Shown here in pieces: positions 18,274-27,757 of a DNA stretch of 64,000 bases. Each line of letters begins with the position of its first letter. Position 1 is the stretch's first letter. The DNA lies in assembly GCA_008501635.1 (NCBI GenBank), contig QQUJ01000010.1:1-64000 (forward strand), read 5' to 3'. Source of the stretch: Pseudomonadota bacterium (GTDB lineage: Bacteria; Pseudomonadota; Gammaproteobacteria; QQUJ01). The position numbers were made by a program, and so were the translations under genes. The notes beneath the pieces were generated by a model, which did no database searches, had not been told where the DNA came from, and saw nothing but the letters and a program-made list of their open reading frames with translations.

Positions 18274-20391
18274 ATGCGAGTGAATATGACGTTTTCAACT
18301 GTGTGGCGCGCGTTCTTTGGTGCGGTCTTGCTGGGACCATTGTCGCTATTGCCTATTAGTTCTGCTTCAGCGGAGTCCAACGGTGCAACATTGAACGCTA
18401 TTGAGTTCTCCGCGCTAACGGGAGATCGCGTTCAAATTGTCCTGACTCTGGATGGCGATATCAGGCCGCCGAGTAGCTTTACCACGGATAATCCCGCGCG
18501 AATTGCCTTCGATTTTCCCGGTACCGGCAGCAAGCTGCCAAAACGCAGCCAGACCATCGGCGTGGGAATGGCGCGAAGCGTAACCGCAGTCGAAGCGATG
18601 GGTCGTACACGTGTTGTTGTCGACCTGGTGGCGTTGGTGCCTTATCAGACCGTCGTGCAGGGAGATAAGGTAGTCATTACCCTGGCTAGTGCGGGCGCTG
18701 TGGCATCTGCCAGAGAATCGCGTCCCTCCGGTGTGATGACCACCAGAACCGAGAGCGCAGGGCCGCGACAGATCAAGAGCATCGATTTTCGACGCGGTGA
18801 AAATGGCGAGGGGCGAGTTCAGGTAAGTCTATCTGATCCATCTACGGTTGTTGATATGCGTTCAGAGGGAGGACAAGTCGTTCTTGATTTCCTCGACGTG
18901 AGTTTACCCGGTGAACTTGAGCGTCGTCTCGATGTAATCGATTTCGCCACTCCAGTAAAGACGATCGATACTTTTTCTCGAGCGAATCGCGTTTCGATGG
19001 TTATAACACCATTGGCGGAGTTCGATCATTTTGCCTACCAGGCTGAGAATCTGTTTACGGTGGAGTTCAAGCCGCTCTCCAAAAAGGAAGTAGAAGAGCT
19101 CAAGAAAGAAAAATTCGGTTATACAGGCGAGAGGCTGTCACTTAATTTTCAGGACATAGAAGTGCGCTCGGTACTTCAGCTGATTGCCGATTTTACCGGA
19201 TTGAACCTGGTCGCGAGCGACACGGTATCAGGAAACATAACTTTGCGATTGAACAATGTCCCCTGGGATCAAGCTTTGGACATCGTTCTGAAAACCAAGG
19301 GTTTGGACAAGCGGCAAGAGGGCAATGTGCTGCTCATCGCGCCTAGTGAAGAAATCGCCGCACGAGAAAAGCTTGAACTGGAATCCCAGAAGCAAATATC
19401 GGAATTGGCACCTTTGCGCTCAGAGTTTATACAGATCAATTACGCGAAAGCTGCGGAGATTGCAGAGCTCATTAAAAGCAAAGAAAACTCACTACTCTCC
19501 AGCCGTGGAGCTGTGACTATCGATGCTCGTACCAACACACTACTGGTACAGGATACAGGTGACAAACTCGCTGACATTCGCAGAATTGTCGCGAGGCTCG
19601 ATATTCCTGTGCGCCAGGTGCTTATCGAGTCAAGAGTGGTTACTGCGTTGAACGATTTTACCAAAGAGATTGGCGTGCGCTTTGGCTTGAGTCGTAATAC
19701 GACCTCTAACAACAACACGGTGATTTTGGGTGGTCAGCAGACCGGTAATGTCAATTACGGAGGCGGGACGGGTATCGTCGATGCTGATACCGGAAACGAA
19801 AATTATCAGGTTAACTTGCCGATCTCGAATCCGGCTGGAGATTTCCATTTTGCTATCGGAAAGATCGGCAGCACACTTTTGCAATTGGAGCTGCAAGCGC
19901 TGCAAGCGGAGGGGCGTGGTGAGGTGATTTCGGCTCCCAGAGTTATAACCTCAGATCAGCACGAAGCTTTGATTGAGCAGGGTGTGGAAGTGCCTTATCA
20001 GGAAGCCAGTTCAAGTGGCGCAACTACGGTTTCATTCAAAAAGGCGGTACTGAGCTTGAAGGTTACGCCGCATATTACGCCTGATGATCGGGTCATCATG
20101 GATCTGATTGTGAACAAAGATAATCCGGATTTCTCGCGAAGTGTTTTAGGGGTGCCTCCCGTGGATACACGAGAAATCAATACCCGCGTACTTGTGGATA
20201 ATGGGGAAACTGTTGTACTCGGAGGCGTCTTTGAGCAGGTGAAAACCAAGAACGTCAATAAAGTTCCCGGTCTTGGGAATCTCCCTGTGGTTGGATGGCT
20301 GTTCCGAAGCACTAGCGAAGAAGATAAGAAAAACGAACTGTTGATCTTCGTAACACCGAAAATCCTAAAGGAGAGCCTCACCGCTCGCTAG
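18274..20391 (+). CDS. pilQ: Type IV pilus outer-membrane secretin PilQ
   Basis: 705-residue secretin through which the pilus crosses the outer membrane. A signal peptide (cut near SSASA, about 34) is followed by two AMIN domains that bind peptidoglycan (about 40-135 and 165-265), a secretin/TonB short N-terminal domain (RLSLNFQDIEVRSVLQLIAD onward), an N1 domain (LRSEFIQINYAKAAEIAELI) and the C-terminal secretin channel, with VPYQEASS, VTPHITPDDRVIMDL and VVLGGVFEQ. GGGAGA lies before the ATG. It closes the operon and is followed by a terminator. Confidence 0.96.
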   Translation: MRVNMTFSTVWRAFFGAVLLGPLSLLPISSASAESNGATLNAIEFSALTGDRVQIVLTLDGDIRPPSSFTTDNPARIAFDFPGTGSKLPKRSQTIGVGMARSVTAVEAMGRTRVVVDLVALVPYQTVVQGDKVVITLASAGAVASARESRPSGVMTTRTESAGPRQIKSIDFRRGENGEGRVQVSLSDPSTVVDMRSEGGQVVLDFLDVSLPGELERRLDVIDFATPVKTIDTFSRANRVSMVITPLAEFDHFAYQAENLFTVEFKPLSKKEVEELKKEKFGYTGERLSLNFQDIEVRSVLQLIADFTGLNLVASDTVSGNITLRLNNVPWDQALDIVLKTKGLDKRQEGNVLLIAPSEEIAAREKLELESQKQISELAPLRSEFIQINYAKAAEIAELIKSKENSLLSSRGAVTIDARTNTLLVQDTGDKLADIRRIVARLDIPVRQVLIESRVVTALNDFTKEIGVRFGLSRNTTSNNNTVILGGQQTGNVNYGGGTGIVDADTGNENYQVNLPISNPAGDFHFAIGKIGSTLLQLELQALQAEGRGEVISAPRVITSDQHEALIEQGVEVPYQEASSSGATTVSFKKAVLSLKVTPHITPDDRVIMDLIVNKDNPDFSRSVLGVPPVDTREINTRVLVDNGETVVLGGVFEQVKTKNVNKVPGLGNLPVVGWLFRSTSEEDKKNELLIFVTPKILKESLTAR

Positions 20392-20415
20392 CCATTCTGA
20401 GAATTGCAGTACTCG

Positions 20416-20452
20416 AAAAGCCGGTGTTATTTTAATCGCACCGGCTTTTTTT
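20416..20452 (+). terminator. Intrinsic terminator of pilMNOPQ
   Basis: AAAAGCCGGTG, a 12-base loop, then CACCGGCTTTTTTT. Strong stem and T run 25 bp beyond the pilQ stop. It separates the pilus operon from aroB. Confidence 0.88.
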
Positions 20453-20583
20453 ATGCTTGCCAGTTGTCGATACTGGAATAGCGGGTCTGTCAGGCGAATA
20501 GAGAAGCTGCAATCTTAATCAACCTCAACGCGTGAACAAGCCATCGCAGTAATGTTTTCAATTGAATATGGACAGCCGCCTCA

Positions 20584-21675
20584 ATGGGTCAAGTTACAAC
20601 TTTCGATGTTGAATTGGGTGAACGTAGCTACCCTATCTTTATAGGGTCAGGCTTGATCGGAAAAAGCGACTTATTGGCATTGTATATAAAAGGCAAACAA
20701 GTACTTTTGGTGACAAACACGCTTGTCGATCCACTCTACGGCACTACCGTAGGCAGCGCATTATCGAGCTTTGATCTAAGGACGGCGGTTCTGCCGGATG
20801 GAGAGCGGTACAAAACCATTGAAACTGTAACCACGCTATTCGATTGTTTAGTGAAGGAGAAATTCGATCGGGGTTGCACCATTGTAGCGCTCGGCGGCGG
20901 TGTCGTTGGCGATATTGCAGGCTTTGCGGCGGCCTGCTATCAGCGCGGCGTCAACTTCGTGCAAATACCGACGACGTTGCTGGCGCAAGTCGATTCTTCG
21001 GTTGGCGGTAAAACCGGTGTCAATCATCCGTTGGGTAAAAACATGATTGGCGCTTTCTACCAGCCGCAATGCGTGATAGCGGATACCGATACATTGATGA
21101 GTCTCGATGACCGGCAGCTTGCGGCTGGGATTGCGGAAGTAATCAAATACGGACTTATCCGGGACGAAAGATTTTTCGGTTGGATAGAGACAAATATTGA
21201 AAAACTGCTGTCACGAGACAAAGAGGCCCTCGTGCTGGCCATAGAAAATTCTTGCCGGATGAAGGCCGAAATTGTTGCATTGGATGAGCGTGAAGCGGGG
21301 CAGCGGGCGCTACTCAACCTGGGGCATACCTACGGTCATGCCATTGAGGCAGCGTTGGGCTACGGAACCTGGCTGCATGGTGAGGCGGTGGCTGCTGGCA
21401 CCTGTATGGCAGCCCGGCAGTCCAGAAGCATGGGATGGCTGTCCGGTGGCGAGGTTGAAAGAATAGAGAGTCTTTTCCGGAGGGCAAAACTGCCTGTCTC
21501 ACCTCCTGTGGATATCGAGGTTGATCAATTTCTCGAGCTTATGGCGGTTGATAAGAAAGTGATGGGTGGTGTGCAGCGGCTGATACTTCTTCAGGGTATC
21601 GGTACCAGTGTGGTGTATTCAGAACTTTCGCGAAAGGATTTGCGTAAAAACATCGCTGCGGAGCTGCGCCCCTAA
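20584..21675 (+). CDS. aroB: 3-dehydroquinate synthase
   Basis: 363-residue NAD- and metal-dependent enzyme, second step of the shikimate pathway (DAHP to 3-dehydroquinate). Family blocks: LPDGERYKTIET, the glycine-rich VALGGGVVGDIAGFAAACYQRG, QIPTTLLAQVDSSVGGKTGVN, KNMIGAFYQP, GIAEVIKYGLI and LNLGHTYGHAIEAA with the metal-binding His. Length matches E. coli AroB (362). In most gammaproteobacteria aroK lies directly upstream; here there are only 192 bp of non-coding sequence with a terminator. Confidence 0.96.
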   Translation: MGQVTTFDVELGERSYPIFIGSGLIGKSDLLALYIKGKQVLLVTNTLVDPLYGTTVGSALSSFDLRTAVLPDGERYKTIETVTTLFDCLVKEKFDRGCTIVALGGGVVGDIAGFAAACYQRGVNFVQIPTTLLAQVDSSVGGKTGVNHPLGKNMIGAFYQPQCVIADTDTLMSLDDRQLAAGIAEVIKYGLIRDERFFGWIETNIEKLLSRDKEALVLAIENSCRMKAEIVALDEREAGQRALLNLGHTYGHAIEAALGYGTWLHGEAVAAGTCMAARQSRSMGWLSGGEVERIESLFRRAKLPVSPPVDIEVDQFLELMAVDKKVMGGVQRLILLQGIGTSVVYSELSRKDLRKNIAAELRP

Positions 21676-21714
21676 AATCGATCGCAAGTCACGAGGGGCG
21701 GGTTGAGCTGACTG

Positions 21715-22902
21715 ATGACCAAAGCGCCTGCACAAACGGTAATCACGGAACCTGCGAACTGCGGGTTGGCATCCTATGCGTGCCAGGAAAGCAATTCGCG
21801 TGGCCGCCGTTATCCGGAAACAGGCAGCCGATTACGCAGTGCTTACCAGCGTGATCGTATCGTCCACAGTGCGGCGTTTCGACGCCTTGAATACAAGACA
21901 CAGGTCTTTGTGAATCACGCTGGAGACCTGTTTCGCACCCGCTTGACCCATACTCTCGAAGTCAGCCAGATTGCGCGCACCGTCGCACGGTCATTGTGTT
22001 TGAACGAAGACCTGGTTGAAGCGATATCTCTCGCTCATGATCTGGGGCATCCACCCTTTGGGCATGCCGGGCAGGAGGCACTGAACCATTGCATGGCCGA
22101 GTACGGCGGATTTGAGCACAATCTTCAGTCGTTGCGTATTGTTGATCTTCTGGAAGAGCGCTACGCTGAATTCGATGGCCTCAATCTTTGCTACGAAACT
22201 CGTGAGGGGATACTCAAGCATTGCTCCCCGAAGGATGCGACGATGATGGGGGATGTAGGTCGGCGTTTTCTGGTCAGGGAGCAACCCTCGCTGGAGGCCC
22301 AACTTGCAAACATTGCCGATGAGATGGCCTATGTATGCCACGATATCGACGACGGATTGCGTGCCGGTTTGATTGATCTGCCATCATTGAGCGATATCGT
22401 GCTGTTTTCGCAGGCTTACGGCGAAGTCAAAGAAAAGTACCCGGACCTCAATGATCGTCGATCCACGCATGAAAGCGTTCGCAGAATGTTGAGCGCATTG
22501 ATAACAGATGTCGTGGACGCGACGCGTCAGTGTCTGACGGCGCTGGATCCGGATCACCCGGACGTTGTCAGGTCACAGGATGGACCGCTGGTGAGATACA
22601 GTTCGAATGTTGAGATCGAGGTGAAAAAACTTAAAAGTTTTCTTCTGTGGAAGGTTTATCGCCACCATTGGATTAAACGTATGAGTGTAAAGGCGCAGAC
22701 CACCATAGAGACATTGTTCAAAGGATTCATTGAACAACCGGACCTGTTGCCTCCGACAGAGCTGGAAAAAGTGAGAAGTGAGGAGAAAAATAGAGGTCCG
22801 GCCGGTCGCGCGCGCGTTATTGCTGACTATATTGCCGGTATGACCGACCGCTACGCTGCCCTGGAAAAGCGTCGTCTCGTGAATTCGCAGGCGCGGGTAT
22901 AA
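21715..22902 (+). CDS. dgt: dGTPase-like HD-domain deoxynucleotide triphosphohydrolase
   Basis: 395-residue protein of the deoxyguanosinetriphosphate triphosphohydrolase-like family, which removes triphosphate from dNTPs. The opening LASYACQESNSRGRRYPE and FQRDR-like AYQRDRIVHSAAFRRLEYKTQVF are the family signature. The HD metal site comes from HTLEVSQIART and AHDLGHPPFGHAGQEAL, with a further Asp in ADEMAYVCHDIDDGL. The C-terminal region is helical. It starts 39 bp after aroB; this gene is not part of the usual aroB-damX pair and appears inserted there. Confidence 0.92.
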   Translation: MTKAPAQTVITEPANCGLASYACQESNSRGRRYPETGSRLRSAYQRDRIVHSAAFRRLEYKTQVFVNHAGDLFRTRLTHTLEVSQIARTVARSLCLNEDLVEAISLAHDLGHPPFGHAGQEALNHCMAEYGGFEHNLQSLRIVDLLEERYAEFDGLNLCYETREGILKHCSPKDATMMGDVGRRFLVREQPSLEAQLANIADEMAYVCHDIDDGLRAGLIDLPSLSDIVLFSQAYGEVKEKYPDLNDRRSTHESVRRMLSALITDVVDATRQCLTALDPDHPDVVRSQDGPLVRYSSNVEIEVKKLKSFLLWKVYRHHWIKRMSVKAQTTIETLFKGFIEQPDLLPPTELEKVRSEEKNRGPAGRARVIADYIAGMTDRYAALEKRRLVNSQARV

Positions 22903-22915
22903 GTTTGCTGAATTT

Positions 22916-23173
22916 ATGCGTATCTATATGCAAACACCCTTTGTGGAAGGTCAGGCCCTGAAGTTCTGTCACCTGATTTTGCAGCAGGATCTGCTCGATG
23001 GTTGGGTGGTGATACGAGAGTGGGGTTACCAGGGAGCGCGGGGTCGGAATCGCCGAGACCACTTCAAAGAGTACGCGGAAGCGGAGAGGGCCGTATTGAA
23101 ATCACGCGATACGCAGCTCAAGAAAGGTTTTCGAGTTGTATTCATGTCGGGTATGGAGCAGCGGGCGCAGTGA
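22916..23173 (+). CDS. Stand-alone WGR-domain protein
   Basis: 85-residue protein consisting almost entirely of a WGR domain: GWVVIREWGYQGARGRN at about 29-45, then HFKEYAEAERAVLKSRDTQLKKGFRVVF. WGR domains occur in poly(ADP-ribose) polymerases, where they bind DNA ends, and in bacterial proteins of unknown role. In this gene there is no fused catalytic domain. It begins 13 bp after dgt and ends 18 bp before the DamX-like gene, so it is co-transcribed with both. A second in-frame ATG four codons in is possible. A nucleic-acid-binding role is inferred from the fold only. Confidence 0.8.
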   Translation: MRIYMQTPFVEGQALKFCHLILQQDLLDGWVVIREWGYQGARGRNRRDHFKEYAEAERAVLKSRDTQLKKGFRVVFMSGMEQRAQ

Positions 23174-23191
23174 ACAGGTTCGGTATAGCAG

Positions 23192-24697
23192 ATGAATCAA
23201 CGATCTCCCAGCGGCCCAACTGAACTGACCAATCCAATGTCAATTCCATACTTCCCGGCCCCGGCATTCAAGCAAAGACTCGATTTGGTGCAGCATCTCA
23301 CCGAGTACGCTGATCTGCTGTTGCTGATCAAGGGCACACACGGTGCAGGTAAGACTGCACTTATGCGCCAGCTTCTGGAGCGCGCGCGTGACCACTGGAT
23401 GGCATGCCAGATCGACGCCACGCCACTGACAACGAGGGATCAACTGCTGGCGGATTTCGGCAATCAACTTGGCCTTGATATACGAGGTATCGCGATCGAT
23501 GAGTTGCAGTCTGTGATCGAGGAGCGGCTTACGGCGTTGCAGAAGGCCGGCAGGGTGGTGTTATTGATCGTCGATGATGCGCACTCATTGGCTGCGCCCG
23601 TACTCGATTTGATACTGCATATTTTTGAACTTAGGGGTGGAGACGGAAAGCTGGTTCGGGTATTGCTGTTTGCAGAACCCACCATCGACGAGAGCCTCCA
23701 GTCACCGGCGCTACGTTCGCTCAAGCAGCAGGTCACTCACACATTGGATGTGCCCCCGTTGACTGTCGAGCAGACCAGGGACTTCATGGAGCATTACTGC
23801 GCAGCGACAGGGCAAGGCGAAAGTCTACCGTTGCCCCCCGCAATCGTTGAGAAGGCATTCGCCGCGAGCGGCGGTATTCCCGGAAGGCTGTTGGCGCAGA
23901 GCGAGTCTCTGATCAGAACTGCTGGAGCGGCAAATGCCTCTCGCAGCGGGTTCCGGGGCCGGTGGACCGCGTTGCGGATGAGGCCGCGCACACTGCTGTT
24001 GGCAGGGGGGGCGGTTGTTCTGCTGCTGATCCTTCTTTTTCAGGGTGCCATCAACGAACTTTTCGATTCCGATGACAGATCCAGGATGGTCACCCTCAAG
24101 TCGGGGCCGGTGGCGCTGCCCCTACCCGAGCCGGAAACGCGATCGCCACCTCCTGTAATCGGCCGGTTGCCGCAGGTGGAGAGGGCAATCGCAACTCCGA
24201 TGGAACAGCGGATTACGGAGGAAGAACCTGCGCTGATCGCGCCGGCCACGAGCCTGGATGCAAGGACTGACAGCGTACCGCGTCCTTTGGCGACTGCACC
24301 GCAGGAGAAGGAAACTGAACCGCCCATCGCCGCCGGCAAAGAAAGTATCATTTCCGTTCCGGAGCCATCGACTCAACCAGTGACCGATGAAAAGCGACCT
24401 GCAATGCTTGACAGGAAGTGGCTGCTATCCCGTTTGACGGGCCGTTACACCTTGCAGCTACTAGGCGTTCGGGACGAGCGGGCGTTGTTGAGCTTTGTCG
24501 AAGAGAATCACCTGGAAAACAAGGTCGCCTACCTGCAAACGACTCATCAAGGCGGACCGTGGCACGTGCTTTTCTACGGCGATTACGCAAGTCGCGAAGA
24601 GGCCATGAAGGATCGCGATCAATTGGCAAGCAAACTGCGCGGTGTGCAACCATGGCCGCGCACCTTCGCCAGCGTGCACGAGCAGCTGAATCGCTAG
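23192..24697 (+). CDS. damX: AAA ATPase with C-terminal SPOR domain (DamX-like)
   Basis: 501-residue inner-membrane protein. An N-terminal cytoplasmic ATPase domain carries a Walker A (GTHGAGKT, 48-55) and a Walker B (VVLLIVDDAHSL, about 122-133), like ExeA/GspA-type AAA proteins. One membrane span lies at about 266-284, then a Pro/Glu-rich periplasmic linker and a C-terminal SPOR domain (about 415-497, YTLQLLGVRDERALLSFVEE ... WHVLFYGDYASREEA). SPOR domains bind denuded septal peptidoglycan, so a cell-division role as for DamX is likely. E. coli DamX lacks a functional ATPase site, so this longer form is common outside the enterics. The position downstream of aroB is conserved. Confidence 0.88.
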   Translation: MNQRSPSGPTELTNPMSIPYFPAPAFKQRLDLVQHLTEYADLLLLIKGTHGAGKTALMRQLLERARDHWMACQIDATPLTTRDQLLADFGNQLGLDIRGIAIDELQSVIEERLTALQKAGRVVLLIVDDAHSLAAPVLDLILHIFELRGGDGKLVRVLLFAEPTIDESLQSPALRSLKQQVTHTLDVPPLTVEQTRDFMEHYCAATGQGESLPLPPAIVEKAFAASGGIPGRLLAQSESLIRTAGAANASRSGFRGRWTALRMRPRTLLLAGGAVVLLLILLFQGAINELFDSDDRSRMVTLKSGPVALPLPEPETRSPPPVIGRLPQVERAIATPMEQRITEEEPALIAPATSLDARTDSVPRPLATAPQEKETEPPIAAGKESIISVPEPSTQPVTDEKRPAMLDRKWLLSRLTGRYTLQLLGVRDERALLSFVEENHLENKVAYLQTTHQGGPWHVLFYGDYASREEAMKDRDQLASKLRGVQPWPRTFASVHEQLNR

Positions 24698-24788
24698 GCG
24701 CGTCCCGTAATACGGCCGCACGCCTCGACTAATCATTCCGTGGGCGGTATTCTCCGTTCTCCTGGCTTAAACCTCCGGATTGGTTTTC

Positions 24789-25856
24789 ATGAGTACACTC
24801 CATAACGACCGCCTGCTGCGCGCGCTTATGCGCGAGCCGGTGGATAGAACGCCGGTGTGGATCATGCGGCAGGCGGGGCGCTATCTCCCCGAGTACCGTG
24901 AAACCCGCGCGCGGGCGGGAGATTTTCTGACGCTCTGCAAGACACCGGAACTCGCGTGCGAGGTGACATTACAGCCTCTGGAGCGATTTGATCTGGATGC
25001 CGCGATACTTTTCTCCGACATACTCACCATCCCGGATGCAATGGGGCTTGGACTCTACTTTGCCGAAGGCGAGGGGCCACGCTTTGAGCGACCGATACGC
25101 GAGTCTCGCGACGTTGAATCATTGGGCATTCCCGATCCTGAACAGGAGCTCGGGTACGTAACGGCTGCCGTAAGGGTAATTCGTCAGGCGTTAGGCGGGC
25201 GTGTTCCGCTGATCGGGTTCGCCGGCAGTCCCTGGACGCTGGCCACCTACATGGTGGAGGGAGGTGCCAGTAAGGAGTATGCGCTCGTCAAAGGGATGCT
25301 CTTCGAACGGCCACACCTGCTGCATCAATTGCTCGACAAATTGGCGCAGTCGGTCACCGGTTATCTCAATGCACAAATTGCCGCCGGGGCGCAGGCTGTG
25401 ATGGTGTTCGATACCTGGGGCGGGGTGTTGGGACAGCGAAATTACAATGAATTCTCGTTGCGGTATATGGAGCAGATCGTCTCCGGCCTGGCGCGCGAAG
25501 CCGACGGACGCCGGGTGCCGGTCATTCTCTTTACCAAGGGCGGTGGCCAGTGGCTGGAGACGATGGCGGACAGCGGTTGCGATGGCCTGGGACTCGATTG
25601 GACGGTCAATATCGACGAGGCGCGGAACCGTGTCGGCGGTCGTGTCGCGTTGCAGGGAAATCTCGATCCCTGTGTACTTTATGCGGCGCCGGATCGGATC
25701 CGCGAAGAAGTGGCGGATGTCCTGCAACGCTTCGGTCACGGAAGCGGGCATGTCTTCAATCTTGGCCACGGCGTACATCAATACGTCGACCCCGAACGCG
25801 TGGCTGTCCTGGTCGACGCCGTGCACGAACTCAGCCCGCCTTACCATGCCCCCTGA
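24789..25856 (+). CDS. hemE: Uroporphyrinogen decarboxylase
   Basis: 355-residue cofactor-free enzyme that removes four carboxyl groups from uroporphyrinogen III to give coproporphyrinogen III in haem synthesis. Signatures: [20 protein letters not shown] (about 21-40), [14 protein letters not shown] (catalytic Asp), [17 protein letters not shown], and [15 protein letters not shown] near the end. [13 protein letters not shown] is chosen as the start; a TTG three codons earlier is also possible, and no clear ribosome site is seen. It lies 91 bp after damX. Its 3' end is met on the other strand by the acetyltransferase remnant. Confidence 0.96.
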   Translation: MSTLHNDRLLRALMREPVDRTPVWIMRQAGRYLPEYRETRARAGDFLTLCKTPELACEVTLQPLERFDLDAAILFSDILTIPDAMGLGLYFAEGEGPRFERPIRESRDVESLGIPDPEQELGYVTAAVRVIRQALGGRVPLIGFAGSPWTLATYMVEGGASKEYALVKGMLFERPHLLHQLLDKLAQSVTGYLNAQIAAGAQAVMVFDTWGGVLGQRNYNEFSLRYMEQIVSGLAREADGRRVPVILFTKGGGQWLETMADSGCDGLGLDWTVNIDEARNRVGGRVALQGNLDPCVLYAAPDRIREEVADVLQRFGHGSGHVFNLGHGVHQYVDPERVAVLVDAVHELSPPYHAP

Positions 25857-26405
25857 TCCTGCCGCGGGGAACCGGCCGCTGAGTGGTCGAGCCATCTTTT
25901 AGCTGCAGGTAGATCTTGATCATGCCCTCGTCGAGGAGCGGCGTACTGCGGAATACGGGACGTCGGGCAAGTTTGAGCATAGATTCGTTGCCCGGGAGCA
26001 CCCGGCCATACAGGGTGTCGAAGCTGCGTTCACGGCAATAGCGCATAATGCGTTCCAGAAGCGGTCGTCCCAGTCCGCTGCCCTTGTGAGATCGGAGCGT
26101 ACGATGACACCGAACTCTGCTTCATTCGTGCCACGGGCGGGGGATATATCGATCACCCCGAGAATATCCGATCGTCCCGCCGCGCCGGTTTGGTGCGCTA
26201 CAAAAGCCATCTCTCGGTCGTAGTCGATGTGTATCAACCGGGCAAGCAGCGAGCGGGCCATTTTGCTTACACCGTGAAAGCGCAGACGCAGGTCCCCGAT
26301 ATCGATATCGGCGGAGGATTCTGTCGCGACGATGTGCGAGAAACCGATGACGTGGCTGTTGGCGCACACCAAACAACGTATGGGGCGCAGATTAATCAGC
26401 GCATC
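25831..26405 (-). pseudogene. Frameshifted GNAT acetyltransferase remnant
   Basis: Minus-strand remains of a GNAT domain like that at the C-terminus of acyl-CoA-synthetase-type protein acetyltransferases (Pat). Reading from about 26402: LINLRPIR, then DLRLRFHGVSKMARSLLARL, IHIDYDREMAFVA, ILGVIDIS and NEAEFGVIVRSD. At about 26090 the frame breaks; one frame over, it continues KGSGLGRPLLERIMRYC (the acetyl-CoA loop Q/RxxGxG/A), RSFDTLYGRVLPGNESMLKLA and MIKIYLQLKDG. A single lost base would explain the shift. The upstream part is also degraded and no ligase domain is present. The last in-frame codons overlap the end of hemE. Frames and order fit a decayed gene rather than a working one. Confidence 0.75.
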
Positions 26406-26489
26406 GGCACGCTCGCTTATGGAATGGAATCCCTCCTCGGTACTGGGTGCAGCGGGTTTTGTTGTCGTCCCGCTAGACGCCTGGGGTGC

Positions 26490-26604
26490 TGGCCCTCACT
26501 CTTTTAACGCTAAAGCGAATCCGGGTGAAGCTCAGCCCGGGACAGGTTGGGGCCAGGATCCAGCGACTGGCGTAAAGCAGCTTTTCGAACGGTTTTTCCG
26601 TGGT
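26490..26604 (-). pseudogene. Degraded YqhA/UPF0114-like fragment
   Basis: A minus-strand stretch reads TTEKPFEKLLYASRWILAP then GLSFTRIRFSVK. This matches the first membrane segment of the YqhA (UPF0114) membrane-protein family, where ExxLYASRWLLAPxYxGLSLAL is characteristic. The hydrophobic residues after GLS are lost to charged ones, no start codon precedes it in frame, and a stop follows soon after. The rest of the gene (about 160 residues) is absent. Together with the neighbouring acetyltransferase remnant, it explains the 824-bp gene-free stretch 25857-26680. Confidence 0.45.
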
Positions 26605-26680
26605 CGACTCTGCGGTGTTAAAGAGGCACGCCGGCAGCGCAAGGAGAGAGCATCGCGGACAGCGGCGAGCTTCTCAGCAG

Positions 26681-27640
26681 TCAAGACTCGATATCCTGAA
26701 AGAGCGTGCCGGACAGATAGCGCTCACCTGAATCCGGCAGGATGGCGACAATGGTTTTGGCGCGATTTTCTGCCAGGCCGGCCAGTCGGGCAGCGACTGC
26801 CACGGCGGCACCGCAGGAGATTCCCGCGAGGATGCCCTCTTCCCGGGCCAGACGGCGCGCGAAAGCGATAGCCTCCTCGTTGGTTACCCGCTCCACCTGA
26901 TCCACATAGGCCAGATCCAGCGTTTTGGGGATGAACCCGGCGCCGATTCCCTGGATTGTGTGAGGACCAGGCTTCAATTCGGCGCCGGCAAGGTGCTGAG
27001 TGATAACGGCGCTCTCCTCGGGCTCAACGGCTACTGAATGCAGCGGCTTGCCGCGCACCTTCTCGAAGTAGCGCGAGATGCCGGTGAGGGTGCCCCCGGT
27101 ACCAACGCCCGAGATGAGGATATCGACATCCCCATCACTGTCCTGCCAGATCTCGGGACCGGTCGTCTGTTCGTGAACTGCGGGATTGGCGGGGTTGTTG
27201 AACTGATGGAGCAAAACGAATTTGTCAGGCTGTTCGGCGGTCAGCCGTTCCGCCTCGTCAATGGCTCCAGCCATGCCCTTCGCCCCCGGCGTGAGGAGCA
27301 GATTTGCGCCAAAGGTCCTAAGCACTTTGCGCCGTTCGATGCTCATGGTATCCGGCATGGTCAGGGTCAACGGAATGCCGCTTGCCGCAGCGACAAAGGC
27401 GAGTGCGATACCGGTATTACCGCTGGTGGGCTCGATCAACGTCTTGCCAGGACTCAGCGCCCCGCGCTTTTCAGCATCCCAGATCATCGCCGCGCCGATA
27501 CGGCACTTGACGCTGTAGGCAGGGTTACGACCCTCGATCTTGGCCAGTACGCGCGCGCCACCCGCGGGGATGACGCGATTCAATTGCACCAGGGGCGTGT
27601 TACCGATAGAGAGTGAATTGTCGGTGAAGATCGGACTCAT
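26681..27640 (-). CDS. cysK: Cysteine synthase A (O-acetylserine sulfhydrylase)
   Basis: 319-residue PLP enzyme making cysteine from O-acetylserine and sulfide. The PLP lysine is Lys45 in [17 protein letters not shown]. Other blocks: [15 protein letters not shown] (substrate loop), [15 protein letters not shown] (phosphate cup), [13 protein letters not shown] and AGISCGAA. The form of these motifs indicates CysK rather than Cys[19 protein letters not shown] is the chosen start because AGGAG lies about 9 bp upstream; a start 14 codons earlier has no support. Confidence 0.93.
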   Translation of the reverse strand: MSPIFTDNSLSIGNTPLVQLNRVIPAGGARVLAKIEGRNPAYSVKCRIGAAMIWDAEKRGALSPGKTLIEPTSGNTGIALAFVAAASGIPLTLTMPDTMSIERRKVLRTFGANLLLTPGAKGMAGAIDEAERLTAEQPDKFVLLHQFNNPANPAVHEQTTGPEIWQDSDGDVDILISGVGTGGTLTGISRYFEKVRGKPLHSVAVEPEESAVITQHLAGAELKPGPHTIQGIGAGFIPKTLDLAYVDQVERVTNEEAIAFARRLAREEGILAGISCGAAVAVAARLAGLAENRAKTIVAILPDSGERYLSGTLFQDIES

Positions 27641-27757
27641 CGAGGGGAACTCCTGCCGAGTGACACTGGGCCCTTGCGCCAAAGGGGGTGATTATGGAGC
27701 GTGAAGCCGCCAAGAACCAGCGCTAAGCTTGAAACAGGATTGCGTTGTGGGAAGGCT

